DNA of 64,000 bases, from NCBI RefSeq assembly GCF_963082655.1, contig NC_081556.1, forward strand, positions 67,137,727 through 67,201,726, in the 5' to 3' direction. Of the stretch, positions 31,984-43,118 are shown one piece after another. Origin of the DNA: Stomoxys calcitrans (taxonomy: Eukaryota > Arthropoda > Insecta > Diptera > Muscidae). Below the pieces are notes generated by a model. That model saw only the letters and a program-made list of their open reading frames with translations. It was not told where the DNA came from and made no database searches. How positions within the stretch are numbered: the first letter of the stretch is position 1; every line of letters starts with the position of its first letter. The position numbers and the translations under genes were made by a program.

Positions 31984-33562
31984 TTGGTAGTTTTGTACGT
32001 AAAGAAACAAACAGTGAAGCGTTCTAAAGATAAATTCACCCAGAAATATTTTCAATGGCTTAATGAGATCTTGGACATTCAATGCTGTGGTAAACGAGGA
32101 CCCCCGCATAAAGAATATGATGACTTAATGGCGCTATCCAAAAAACAAACGTTTTTCATCAAAACTTTCATCGATGTGTTCTGTTGAAGTTACGAACACT
32201 TTCAAGGAAATGTTTAAGAGGGATGGACAACCAAAAAATGCAATAAAAATTGCCGAAATACTTCCTTCTGCATCACCCAATCTCCTTAGAAGAATTATTA
32301 AGAGCATTCCGACCCCAACCATTGAATCAGCGTTTACAAACGAAGAAGCTATTGCCCTCATGTTGCAACTTGGACTTAGCCGAGATTCCTATATGACACA
32401 GAGAAAAGCATTGACAACCAAAGGTGTTAACGTTTGCTTTTACCATAGAAGCAAAACATTCTACCAGCACCTATATTGGTTTCATGTTACAAAGCGAGTG
32501 TTGGTCCCTCTACTCTGCTTGAAAGGACTACAACAAGGATAATTTCAACACTTTTGATAAGTAATATGCAAATGGGGATGTGATGGCTTATCAACACTTC
32601 CGGATTATAAGCAAGCATCATCAACGGGCTATAGGAGCATTTTCATGGCATCTTCGGTTCCACTTAGAATCCGTAAATATGCTAATACAGATCAGCCTTC
32701 AACGAGTTGTGAGGACATTCGGATACATTTAACACCTGTATCGAAAAATGTTTGTAGACCGCATAGAGATGGAGTTTAAAAGCTTGGAACCAATCACGGT
32801 CGAAATAATGGAATATTCCTTTCAAATGGGATTCGATATGAAACTAACGATGATAGACGGAAAAGTAAGCAACATTATAACTGGAACTTCATCAACATGG
32901 AGATGTGGAATTTGTGGAAAAAAAGAGTTCCGAGTTTTCGGATTCGTCAAAGGACTTTGAAATTTAGGAAGCAGCTCTGAAATTTGGAAGAGAATTTAGG
33001 ATGAGCTTAATTCTTTGTCAGGGCTTAAAATCGATAATCCACAATTTGGCTATGGAAGCACAAACGATGGTAATATTGCAAGACATTTTTACAAAGAATC
33101 TGAAACCACATAAAAATTACAGGAATCGACCAAATCTTAATTTAAAGATTAAATATAATTTTGATGGTGATAAATAGCACACACCAAATTAATGCCGAGA
33201 AATTTGGCAACTCCTGCTCAGAGGTTCCGAAGTTATATAAAAATCTTTATCCATGGAAGCCAATGACACCGACACTTCATTAGATATTGCATCATGGTAA
33301 AATCATAAAAGAAAATAACATTCTTCCTTTGGGCGAACTTACGGAAGAATCACAAGAGGCAAGAAACCGCGATTTTCGGCACATTCAGAAGTTCCGCACA
33401 AGAAAATGTCCCAGAGAATTCCAAAATGACGATATATTTAAAAAACTTCTGTATATTTCAGATCCAGTTGTAACAGATTGTAGAAATCGGTGGTTCTGCT
33501 ACAGATCTTTTTCATTTAATAATTCCAAAGAATTTGAGGATGTGACTTTCCTTTCAGATTAA
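31984..33562 (+). pseudogene. Decayed RAG1/Transib-like transposase
   Basis: Frayed + strand frames in order: KRSKDKFTQKYFQWLNEILD (32,015-32,075), SAFTNEEAIALMLQLGLSRDSY (32,328-32,393), WGCDGLS (32,573-32,593), LKLTMIDGKV-like and TWRCGICG (32,843-32,921), LH-stop-ILHHG (33,275-33,298), and GELTEESQEARNRDFR (33,332-33,379). Compared from memory with the RAG1 catalytic region these match, in order, the CDG first aspartate, the CxxC zinc pair, the two histidines five residues apart, and the SEGNES glutamate region. The lysine after the first histidine is now a stop, and frameshifts are present near 32,200, 32,540, 32,745 and 33,000-33,280, so it is dead. The second catalytic aspartate was not found. 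Confidence 0.7.
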
Positions 33563-33726
33563 GATAGCAACACAGACGATTACTCTCAAGAACTAAAATA
33601 ATTCAACGATATAAAAACAAATTTTTATAGTCTCCTAAAGAATGTATCATAAGATTAAGTATGTATTTATAAATAAAGATAATACAATAAAAATGTTTAC
33701 CTTAATTCATGTGTTAATACGAATCT

Positions 33727-34943
33727 TTTAGTACAAGGCATTTCAGGTGAATTTAAGGTATTTGAATATGTGAAGGATATACTTGGGCCAAATTTGGCAT
33801 CAGTCAGTATTTTGATATTGCAATTCACAAATTAGAGGAAACCTCTAACTTTCGACTTTTATTCAAATTTTATATTCAAATTGTTCATCGTTGAAAAGAC
33901 CTAGACTTGTAGAAGACAAAAAAGGGTATGACAACATACAAAATTAAGATTTTTGATGAGAAATTTTTGTAAAAGCAAAAATATTGAAAAAAATTGAAAA
34001 AAATTCTAAGAAAAAAAGGATTAAAGATATCTTAGTAACTCTTTTTGAATTTCGCTGATAAAATACTAAAAATAAGTTCAGCCCAATTTTTTTACAAAAA
34101 TCCCCAAAATACCCCTTTCGGGCAAAGATGGTTTCAAAATCGGCATTTTCTAGTAAATTTGCTGTGGAGGTTACAGATATTGGAAGGTGCAAAATATTTT
34201 TGCATGGGTTTAGAGGACATATGGTGTAAACATGTGCCCAATTGTTGGATCTGGGCTTTGGAAACTTTGTACACGAGGGATTTTTCCAAGCTTTTAATAA
34301 AAAATGCCTATTTTGAAGTACATATAGCACCCGTTTAAGTTGACATATATTGATCAAATTTATCTTAAAAAGCATCTACTATATCTATATTTCACAAACA
34401 AAAAAGAAAAAATTAAGGTTAGGTATGTAAGGTAAGGTTAAGGTTAAGCAAAATTTTTTCAATAAAGATCAAGAAAATTACTTTTTTTTTACCAAAAAAT
34501 CAAAAAAAATCACTTTTTCACATTTTTTGACTTCCAAACTGTATAACTTTTAACTTTATAGTCAGATGTCGACCGTTGTTGTTGCAAATTTTTGTTAATT
34601 TAAATCGAATCACAAATGCCTTCGTAAATTGCAAAATACAAAGCAGATTTCAGTCAAAATTGCAACAAAAAAATTAAAAGTTGAATAACTCCAAGCGGAA
34701 TTTTTGTAGGACTTTTGAGCACAATTCAGCAAAAAAAAAATTGAAAATCGGACCATAAATGAATATTTGGCAAGTGACCAACTTTAGAGGCCTGCCAAGA
34801 GGCGCCCGGACCACCTAGGGCCTTGAAATTTTGCACACGAACTCGCTAACACCTCAGCTCTAAACATTCCAAAGAGATATCTGTACCCGTTCTTACACAG
34901 CATATTTTTTATTAGTTTTTTTTTTCGATTTTTTCCCACTGTG
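33727..34943 (-). repeat. Right long terminal inverted repeat
   Basis: Inverted counterpart of 30,542-31,690. It ends TTTTCCCACTGTG. It holds an extra segment near 34,765-34,835 (GAGGCCTGCCAAGAGGCGCC) not present in the left arm, which is found again in the related repeat at 40,850-41,640. A long minus-strand frame (33,944-34,375) matches a + frame of the left arm but its amino-acid make-up suggests AT-rich chance coding. Confidence 0.85.
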
Positions 34944-34948
34944 CGTTA

Positions 34949-35850
34949 GAGGTTTTAACCTTGTGTTATGTACTGGGTATGTACTACAGTTGTCAGACCT
35001 ACAATGCTATATGGGGTTGTAATCTGGTGGACAGCGCATCAAAAATTCGGATCCAAAGGATGACTTGTTTGTGCATCATAAGCATGCATCATGATCTTCC
35101 AGGCAGAGTGGGTTACACCCTGCCTGAGCCACTTTTTGATAAATAGTACTGTACCATAATTCCTGATAGAACCGATTGGAGCTACGATATCCACGGTAAT
35201 TAAAGTTACATGGGCTTTTACTCTGATAGTTTCAAACTAGACGGTCAGGTGGGCTTTGGGGTGTACTTTGAAGAACTTGGTCAATATCGAGAAGGTTACC
35301 CGACCACTGCAGTGTGTACCAAGCGGAGATCCTTGCAATTAAAGAAGTGGTGAAATCGCTAAGATATAATATCATAACGACAACTGGCGTAGACATTTTC
35401 TCAGACAGCGATTAAATCTCTGGAAAACGTATTTCTGTATTCAAAAACCGCACTCGACTGTCGCAGATCTATCAACAAGATGGCTGAACAGTTCAATATT
35501 CACCTGATCTGGGTGCCGGGCCACAGAGATATTCCAGGGAATTTTAAAGCGGACGAGCTTGATCGGAAAACATGCTGCCAGACTGAAGGTTGCCAGTGAC
35601 GACTTTTGCGGAAATTGTGAGGACGTCGAGAACATCTACTGTGTTTGTGTCCCGCACTGGCAGTCAGGAGTTCCATTTTAGGCTCTGAAGTTATTGATAA
35701 CTTGTCTGATTTAGCGGACGTGAACATCCACAAATTGGTGTCCTTTTTAAAGTGATCTGCATGGCTCAACGGTAGGAAGGAATCTTCCTTCTACGGTTCC
35801 TGTGGTATCACAATGGACGAAAACGCCTAAGTGTGTCGCTTAAACCAAAC
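34949..35850 (+). pseudogene. RNase H LINE relic, right of the transposon
   Basis: Continues the piece at 30,411-30,536: RT thumb, LPEPLFDK near 35,130, a broken YTDG..VGFGVYFEELG near 35,215-35,280, RRLPDHCSVYQAEILAIKE near 35,290-35,345, LIWVPGHRDIPG near 35,505-35,540, and a cysteine tail near 35,600. The 3' end at about 35,800-35,850 contains CTGTGGTATCACAATGGAC, which is shared with the SINE at 10,079. Stops are frequent. Confidence 0.7.
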
Positions 35851-36029
35851 AAAACCTATGTAGCTGCTGTATAGACCTATCTCCAGTTTTAAGGTCGAAA
35901 GAATGGTGGCAAAATGTATTTTTTTCCCGATAACAACGAAATTTTCAAAACTCTTTCTCGATATGGTCTAGATCGGACCATAATGTGATAAAGCTGTATA
36001 TATATATATATTATCAAATAAACTTCTTG

Positions 36030-36955
36030 CGTTCACCCGATCAAAACACGAGGAACCAAATTGATCACGTCGTGATAGATGGAAGGCATTCATCCAGCGT
36101 GTTAGATGTATGATCGATCCGTGGAGCGAATATAGATTCGGATCATTACCTTGTTGCAGCAAAGGTTCGCACGTTCGCGTTTGAACGTGGCGAGGAAAGT
36201 ACGATCTGACACTGCACGGAAGCTGGACATTGAAAAGCTGCAAACACAACAAATGGCAGCGGCATACTCCACTCGACTGAACCAGCTGATTGATGAAAGC
36301 ACTCCTTGTTCCGATGATATAATGGCGCAGTGGCAAACTATTGCCCACTCCATGGAAAATGCCGCGAAATCCGTACTTGGGTACGGGAAGACTCCTCCAT
36401 GAAACTCATGGTACGACCAAGAGGCATATGGAGGCATATGGAGCAAACCAGCTATCAGTAGCAACGCGCCAGATGAAGGAGAGGAGAGGTATCGGGAGAG
36501 GAGAGGTATCGGGAGAAAAGGAGAGAGGAGAAACGTCTATTCCGCAGAAAGAAAAAAAAAATGTAAAGACGTGAGTGTGAGCGAATTGAGATGTATATGA
36601 GTCAGAATGAAGTCCGGAAATTCTACCAAAGAATTAAACATCAAACCGATGGCTTCGGTGCAGGCACATCCTCCTGCAGAGACAAAGAATGAAATCTGGT
36701 AATAGACACGGATAGTATGCTGAGGATATAGAAAGAACATTTTACCCAACTGCTAGTTCAGAATGGATGAAGAAGCTCCACACAAACCGGGAAGACCAAA
36801 AGCCCAATGGAAAGATCAAGTGGTGGAAGACACCTCGAAAGTTGGTGTCAGAGATTTTAGAATGAGCGCAGAAGATCGAGGCGTTTGGAACGCTATTCTA
36901 CGTTCGGCTAGTGGAACAAATAATCTGTCATAGCCAATTAAAGTGAGAAAAGTAG
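36030..36955 (+). pseudogene. Internally deleted RTE LINE
   Basis: Endonuclease end (HVVIDGRHSSSVLDV near 36,066-36,110) and linker (EKRREEKRLFRRKKK near 36,510-36,560) are present, then a jump over the whole RT palm to the C-terminal RPKAQWKDQVVEDTSKVGVR and DRGVWNAILRS near 36,795-36,905. The 3' end CTGTCATAGCCAATTAAAG (36,926-36,944) matches that of the RTE at 53,165. Confidence 0.75.
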
Positions 36956-36959
36956 GTTT

Positions 36960-37385
<426 letters not shown>

Positions 37386-37482
37386 ATACTAAAGTAATTT
37401 AGGTTTAAAGTTTCCATTTTGCCATATAATCGTGAATATGAATTTAATCTATTAAATGTGTTTTTTCTTTGTTTTGCATTAG

Positions 37483-38100
37483 GAAACTGAATATGGTGCT
37501 CGTGAACCAATAATTAATTTTAATGAAAACATTGAAGTAAGAAATGAACATGAACCTATAGCCCGTGAACCTATTTATTCCGAGATAGAAGATGAAAGCA
37601 TGCATATATCTGAAAGCCCTAATTTTGAGAATCAAACTGAAGTAAAACATTTCAATTTGGAGCATAACCCAAATGTGTTGTATGCTCTCATTAACAAGCA
37701 CAATAAGGGAAACAATGTCGGCGTCGAGGTTAAGGATTTAGTAGTTACACAAAAGCCAGAATGTCTAGTGCCCTTGGGGAAAATACTTCACGATTCTATT
37801 AAAAGCAATAGTGTGCCATTAAGAAAACCCTTACTATCGCCGTTGAGAGAACCATCTGGAGGCGATTCTATATCACACACATCTGCAATATCTCTTTGTG
37901 ATCAATTTCATTCTAAGTCAATGAATAACGTCCGAGTTATGGAACATCACTCGCCCCCAAAGCGACAGAGAAACCTGAGCAAATCGGATTTGTCCTTACA
38001 CTGCAGCGAAATCTTTTTAGAAAACCTATGTGGAAGTGAGCTGTCCCAAAAATGCCAATATAATGGAAAAGATGGAAGAAGCAATAGCAAAGTTGATAAT
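37483..38100 (+). CDS. Anillin-family gene, second exon in window
   Basis: Acceptor TTTTGCATTAG ends at 37,482 and donor AAT|GTAAGT at 38,100/38,101; 206 codons, phase 0 at both ends. It starts ETEYGAREPI and ends GKDGRSNSKVDN. Acidic at first, then Ser/Pro-rich (LRKPLLSPLREPSGG, HHSPPKRQRNLSKSD), with likely proline-directed and basic phosphorylation-type motifs. No folded domain is visible. The splice signals are strong, and the open frame through the whole exon supports it as genuine coding sequence. Confidence 0.8.
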
Positions 38101-38174
38101 GTAAGTGAAATTGTTCATTGTTGTTTACAAACTTTATTTTTATTTTTGTTTTGTTTGGTCGATTTCTTTCGCAG

Positions 38175-38408
38175 TTTGATTTAAAACAATCGCACATGTT
38201 TTTGAGTCAATCCCTACGTAACGACAATGTTACCTATGAGAGCGAAAAATATTTACCGGACGATGTAGTATCCTATGAGTTGCCAATTGAAAATATTTAT
38301 GAAGCAAATGTGTCAATATGTGATGAATTCATTAACGGTTCGGATGTTGTATCACCTCCTTCTTCTAACAATCAAAGCACACCAAAGAAGCCATCATTTA
38401 CTACCAAG
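38175..38408 (+). CDS. Anillin-family gene, third exon in window
   Basis: A 74-bp intron (38,101-38,174) separates it from the previous exon. Acceptor TTTCTTTCGCAG; donor AAG|GTAGAA at 38,408/38,409, weaker than the others. 78 codons, phase 0 at both ends. Acidic and Ser-rich, beginning FDLKQSHMFLSQS and ending STPKKPSFTTK. If the donor were not used the frame would run on for nine more codons to a stop at 38,438, so a short alternative isoform is possible. No domain is recognised. Confidence 0.75.
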
Positions 38409-38638
38409 GTAGAATTCTATGTAGACGCCTACAAGTAAAGTGCCCTTGCAACTACTATTCTTTTACTCTCACTCTTTGTACATATTCATTCCAATGTATA
38501 TACTCATACATACGTGTTTCCCTTGAATTTAAATTGAATAATAATAAGTTTTGAAAATAAAAACATTGAATTTATCGCATCTTGTATAAATATGTAGAGT
38601 AAAATAATTGCATTTATTTATTACTTCTCTCGATTTAG

Positions 38639-39532
38639 GACGATGAAGAACAATTGAAGGTGGATGTAAAGCTTGATTACATATCTAAACTTAAAGGAAA
38701 TTCGATTACAAGCTGCCCTAATACTCCGAATAAATCGTTCGAAGTAGTGAATCTCTCCACAGTGGAAAATTTTTCGCGTTCTGTCAGTTTAAATGAAATT
38801 TCTGTTTACCAGATGAAGACAAAGAAAACGATGCCTACCAAATTCTTGCCAAAGCCAAACTATAGAAAGTTAAAAACGGTATTGCACACATCGTTCCGAT
38901 TGAGCAAGGACTTTATTAAGAAAGGAAAGGAAAAACTTCCTTCGTCTATTAAAGTCATGAGATCCAGCTCGGAAGATACTACAAGTACACGCAAAAATGT
39001 TTTAGACCAAGAATCGGCCATGAACTCGAACCATGACTTGGACCCTTTTTCTTTCCTTCAACAAAGTTTATCAATAACAGATCAATTAGCCCATGTTGTA
39101 AATATATGCCGTCAATTTACCGGTTCTGCAATTTCAACAGAAGTGGTAGAAGCCGAACGTCTGCTACTGTTCTCCACATTACGCCGCGAAAAACAGCAAC
39201 CTAACTTACCACTTTCCTATGGTAAAAGTTTGGAAAAACAAGCGATGAATTTCTTGTTTATAGATGAGATGTGTTTGCCGATTCACGCCGATACTTATCA
39301 TGATAAATTTTACAAATATTTTTATATCGTGACTTTTGACTGTGGTGGTATTATACGTTCATCCCAATCTGCGGAATGTAAACAAGGTTCAGCAGTGTTT
39401 CGTGATTGTGGAATCGAATTTACGATGCGCCTTGAACTAAATGAAAAAGTAGATCAACTAGCCGTTCATTGCAACATATTCATGTTACGTTTGCGCAAAG
39501 TTTCGAATCCTTCTTTGCAAACAACTGAAGCG
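38639..39532 (+). CDS. Anillin-family gene, fourth exon: anillin homology region
   Basis: Acceptor CTCGATTTAG ends at 38,638 and donor GCG|GTAAGT at 39,532/39,533; 298 codons, phase 0. The C-terminal 160 residues fit the anillin homology domain: a helical start (SFLQQSLSITDQLAHVVN), EVVEAERLLLFSTLRREKQ, then a beta-rich part with FYKYFYIVTFDCGG, GSAVFRDCGIEFTM and LAVHCNIFMLRLRKVS. In known anillins this domain binds RhoA and septin partners at the cytokinetic furrow. The first half is basic and Ser/Thr-rich. The next exon, 18.9 kb away, completes the domain and adds the PH domain. Orthology to fly scraps is possible but the sequence looks divergent, so a paralogue is as likely. Confidence 0.85.
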
Positions 39533-39839
39533 GTAAGTGATATCAAAAATATTTTGAATGCATTATAAAATTTTGCTGTGGGGTTGTGCTATGTGCGTAT
39601 TAATCTCGTCATTTCGTCTGTAAAAGCATTACTTACAGATCTAAGACCACTCATATATGCTCACACAACCAATAGCCTGATTTTGGACAAAAATGGAAAG
39701 CAAACAACAACTGACACTATGAAATGCTATACCTAAATTTTAGCATTTAAGAACATTAGGTGCTCCCCACGGATTCTATGATAGAAATAAGCGGCCAAAA
39801 AGGGTTGTTTATAACAATTTACGCACCTCTCCTAAGCGT

Positions 39840-40352
39840 TTCCTTGCAAATTTGGACACAAAGAAGCACTAAAAGTAAAATCGCAAGTTCTCTTTTAACC
39901 TATAAACTAAGTTCGGCCGGACCGAATCTTGGGAACCCACCACAAAATAAATTTAGTTGAAGGGCATAATTTTTTTCTACATACCAAACTTCTGTCAAAC
40001 CAAAACACGGAAGTTATATCAGTTAATGACCGTTTTGGACTGTACTAAGCACAGTTGTTTGAAGTCATAACCGAACACTACATGCAAAATTTCAGTAAAA
40101 TCGAACAAAAATTGTGGCTTGTAAGCGCTCAAGAAATCAAATCGGGAGATCGGTTTATATGGGAGCTATGTCTAAATCTGAACCGATATGGCCCATTTGC
40201 AATCCCCAACGACCTACATCAATATTAAGAATCTGTGCAAAATTTCAAGCGGCTAGCTTTATGCGTTCGACCGCTATCGTGATGTCGACAGACGGACGGA
40301 TGGACGTGGCTAGATCGACTAAGAATGTCGAGACGATCAAGAATATATATTA
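39840..40352 (-). mobile_element. DINE-like element, minus strand
   Basis: Reads on the minus strand from ATATATTCTTGATCG (40,350) through CTAGCCACGTCCATCCGTC and the GAAATTTTG, CCGATTTGATTTC cores to the end palindrome TTCGGTCCGGCCGAAC near 39,910. It is the same type as 18,455-19,215 and 61,345-62,910 but a different subfamily. Confidence 0.6.
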
Positions 40353-40429
40353 GTGCGGTAAGTAGTTTCTCTTAAGAAACCGTATATCAAAAATTAAATC
40401 CTAATCCGCGCCTCTGGAGTTCCAAATGT

Positions 40430-40830
40430 ATTCCCGGTTCATTCGATGTTCGTCTTTGTGGTCCGATTTTCGTAAAATTTTGCACAAGTCACTTTTTTGG
40501 TTCAAGGACAAACGCTTTTGATTTTGAACAAAATCGGTTCAGATTTAGACAAATATATATATCATTCGATATGACATTTTTAGGCTCTAGTAGCCATAAT
40601 TTTTGGCGATCTTTACAAAATTTTGCACAAGACGTTTATTTTAATGTTCCAACATATGTGCATAATTTCATTAAAATCGGTTCAGTTTGAGATATAGCTC
40701 CTATATATATGTTTCATCCGATATGATATTTTTAGGCTCTAGTAGCCATAATTTTAGTTCCAACTTATGTACGTAATTTTATCAAAATTGGTTTCAAATT
40801 GAAAACATCATAAAACCAAAACTACTTAAG
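40430..40830. repeat. Two ~175-bp degenerate units
   Basis: TTTTTAGGCTCTAGTAGCC occurs at about 40,576 and 40,730 with matching flanks (CGATATGAcATTTTTAGG, AAAATCGGTTCAG). These resemble the internal arrays of the DINE-like elements. No ends or coding sequence. Confidence 0.6.
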
Positions 40831-40849
40831 ATGTAGTTTTAATTTTCAC

Positions 40850-41640
40850 AAATTTGTAGATGAATATCTTTTTCAATTTTGGCCACATTTCTTGATGAAA
40901 ACACCCAAAATCCCCACACTGGGGAAAGATGTTTGCAAAATTGTTATTTTTAAGTAAAATGTCCGTTAGAGACCTCAATCTTTGGATGACGCAGAACATA
41001 TTTTGCATGTAATTAGTAATTACTTGAGTCAATGAAAATATGTTATAAAGTTAGTGGTCTCAGCTTTGCGTTTTGAGAACTCGAAGGGTTTTCCCAGTTT
41101 TTTTTTTTAAATGCCAATATTGTACTTCACAGATCTCCAAATAGAGTTAACACAATTTATAAAAATTACAAATTAAGTCTTCTTTACAGTACGGAAGGCA
41201 AAATTGATAGTGCTGGGTGAAGTTTTCTGTATAGAGACGAAACAACGAAACTACATTTTTTACGAAAAAAATGCCAAAAACTAACTTTTCCAGTTTTTTT
41301 GATATGTAACTCTCATAACTTTTGAGTGAAAAATTGGACCTTAGCATATATCGCGACAAAAAAATAGTATTTTTACATCAAAGTAAGCAGTATTATTACG
41401 ACAAAAAAAGTATGGTAGCTTTCCAAATCAGTTAAAAAATTTTGCACTTTTCACCCAAAAAAATTGAAAATGAAAAAAATTTGACAGCCCGAACAAAATT
41501 TTGTAGGGCCGAGGTGAGCAACTTTGAAGGCCCACCAATGGGCCCCTGGGACATCTAGGGCCCTGAAATTTTGCATTTAAACTGAAATTTCATATTATCT
41601 CTATCAGTTCCAAAATGGCAGACGATTACCAACGTTTCAG
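40850..41640 (-). repeat. Diverged relative of the long terminal inverted repeat
   Basis: Resembles the right arm of the 30,542-34,943 transposon in order: CCCACACTGGGGAAAGATG with flanks near 40,910, ATTTTGCATG near 40,995, and near the end GTGAGCAACTTTGAAGGCCC, GGGACATCTAGGGCCCTGAAA (cut here at the shared word TAGGGCC) with TTTGCA. No CACTGTG is visible at its end. It looks like a solo or truncated terminal repeat of a related element. Confidence 0.5.
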
Positions 41641-41649
41641 TTTATACAT

Positions 41650-42470
41650 GGGCTTTTGAGGTTATCGAGCTGTTCGTAGAAAAGCCTTTAGTAAGCTCGG
41701 TTTGCCGCTCTGAGAATCTTATTGTATTCCTTGACCCGCGTGTAATACACATCTCAATAAACTTCCGCTGTTTTACGATGTGCTCTGTTAAAAAGTCTGC
41801 GGACTTCTTTCCAAATATTGCGAATCTCCCCCGTCATTCAGGGTTTTTCTTGGGCTGATTTCCTTTCCCGATGAGGACAACTATCTTCCTATCTTCGAAG
41901 GACCCTATCATTGGCGTCGAAATCCTGTTGACATTTTCGTCAATGTCTTCTATGCGTAGCCTATGAGTAGCCTTCTGAATTTTGTCCAGTTGGTTTTCAA
42001 CTTATTCCGGAAGCTTATCGGATTCGGCGCTGGCCCTGCTATCCTAAACCTGATGCAGTGATGACCAGAGAAAGAATGCTTAGTGGAGACCCTACAATCC
42101 TGAACCTTCGATTAGATTTTCCAAACATATTGTCACATTTAAAACCTCCTTAAATACAAAGTGTTATTAGGTCGTATATTTAAGAATTCTGCCGGGGCTT
42201 GGCTCCGTTTATTAATGTTGGTACTACACCACGAAATGTGGTGATATTTTGCATCGCACCTTATTAGTACCTCATATCCCGTCTGTTTTACCTTCCAGCC
42301 GTTGCAGCTCTAATGTGATGGCGGTGTCGAATTGTCCAAAGGCAGATAAAGTGATGCCAGGTATGCTCCACCGTCTTCGTGTCTCATCACTGTTGCATTC
42401 GACGTTGACAAATCTGCGGAAACAGACAAATTTCTCGGCCGAGTACCAGTGTTAAGATAGAAAAATTGGT
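41650..42470 (-). pseudogene. LOA LINE endonuclease-region fragment
   Basis: Parallel to 47,700-48,560 of the better LOA copy: the segment TGCTCTGTTAAAAAGTCTGC (41,786) and GGGCTGATTTCCTTTCCCG (41,854) recur there. Minus-strand frames include VMRHEDGGAYLASLYLPLDN near 42,390. Heavily broken. Confidence 0.7.
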
Positions 42471-42644
42471 AGTCCGTAGCTCCTGAATTATGGCGCATGT
42501 GTATATACACTGATAGGAAAATGGCGGTACATTGCCAATACCATTTGGAATCAATTTAATGCCAGACGGAGGGGGCTATTAAGAATTGACGGCGTCACAT
42601 TTGTATTTTTGTCATCACGAGAAAAGTGTTGTTTAGCTTTGTTA

Positions 42645-43118
42645 GGTTAGGTTGAAAAGAGGGTGCTGATATTAATCCGCCTCATGCCCCTATGGACATA
42701 CATCTAAGCCAGTAATAGGTTTGTTGTGCGCTCTAAAAACTATAAAGTAACCTCTAAAAAGAAAATTTTAAGTTAGGAATTCCTAATCCCTGATTGTTTT
42801 TTCCACCTAAGTACCGGTATCTGTTGGACACGACACATAAGTGAGCTCGTAGTCCTATTTGTCCCGTTATGATACCAATAGCTATACTGACCTCCTTCTT
42901 GCTTCCTTTCGGTAATAGCCTCGTCTGGATCTGGATCCCCCCATAGAATTTTCGTCGTCGTACCGACCGTTTCGCTGTTCCACAATGTTGCATGCGCATT
43001 CGTCGCCCACTCCCTTAACTCGGACTGCGTCGACCCGAAAGACTTCGGATTAACCAAGGTTATTGACGGCAGTCCTCTGGCCTTAACCGTCAAATCGTCT
43101 GCCCTTTCGTTTCCCCTT
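42645..43118 (-). pseudogene. LOA LINE RNase H tail and 3' end (part of the copy resumed at 46,698)
   Basis: Minus-strand frames with LTVKARGLPSITLVNPKSF and WATNAHATLWNSETVGTTTK correspond to the segment after RNase H; the zinc-finger tail is largely deleted (junction near 42,840). The 3' end is near 42,645 with AACCTAACCTAAC. It is the downstream half of a LOA element split by the Vingi LINE. Confidence 0.8.

Larger units (their letters stand above)
30542..34943 (+). mobile_element. RAG1/Transib-like DNA transposon with CACAGTG ends and ~1.2-kb inverted repeats
   Basis: 4,402 bp. Both termini read CACAGTG inward (30,542-30,548; complement at 34,937-34,943), the consensus heptamer of V(D)J recombination signals and a fit to the CACWRTG ends of Transib elements. 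Flanks are CGTTG (30,537-30,541) and CGTTA (34,944-34,948), a 5-bp TSD with one change, as expected for Transib. The flanking LINE reads on across the insertion. Arms of about 1.15-1.2 kb are inverted copies (30,542 to ~31,690; ~33,727 to 34,943). The centre holds a decayed transposase with RAG1-like motifs. Known Transib inverted repeats are short, so the arm length is odd. Confidence 0.8.

Noticed and set aside
33944..34375. 143-codon minus-strand frame in the right inverted repeat as a protein gene
   Set aside because: The left arm has only a shorter, shifted counterpart, and residue make-up is that of AT-rich random sequence.
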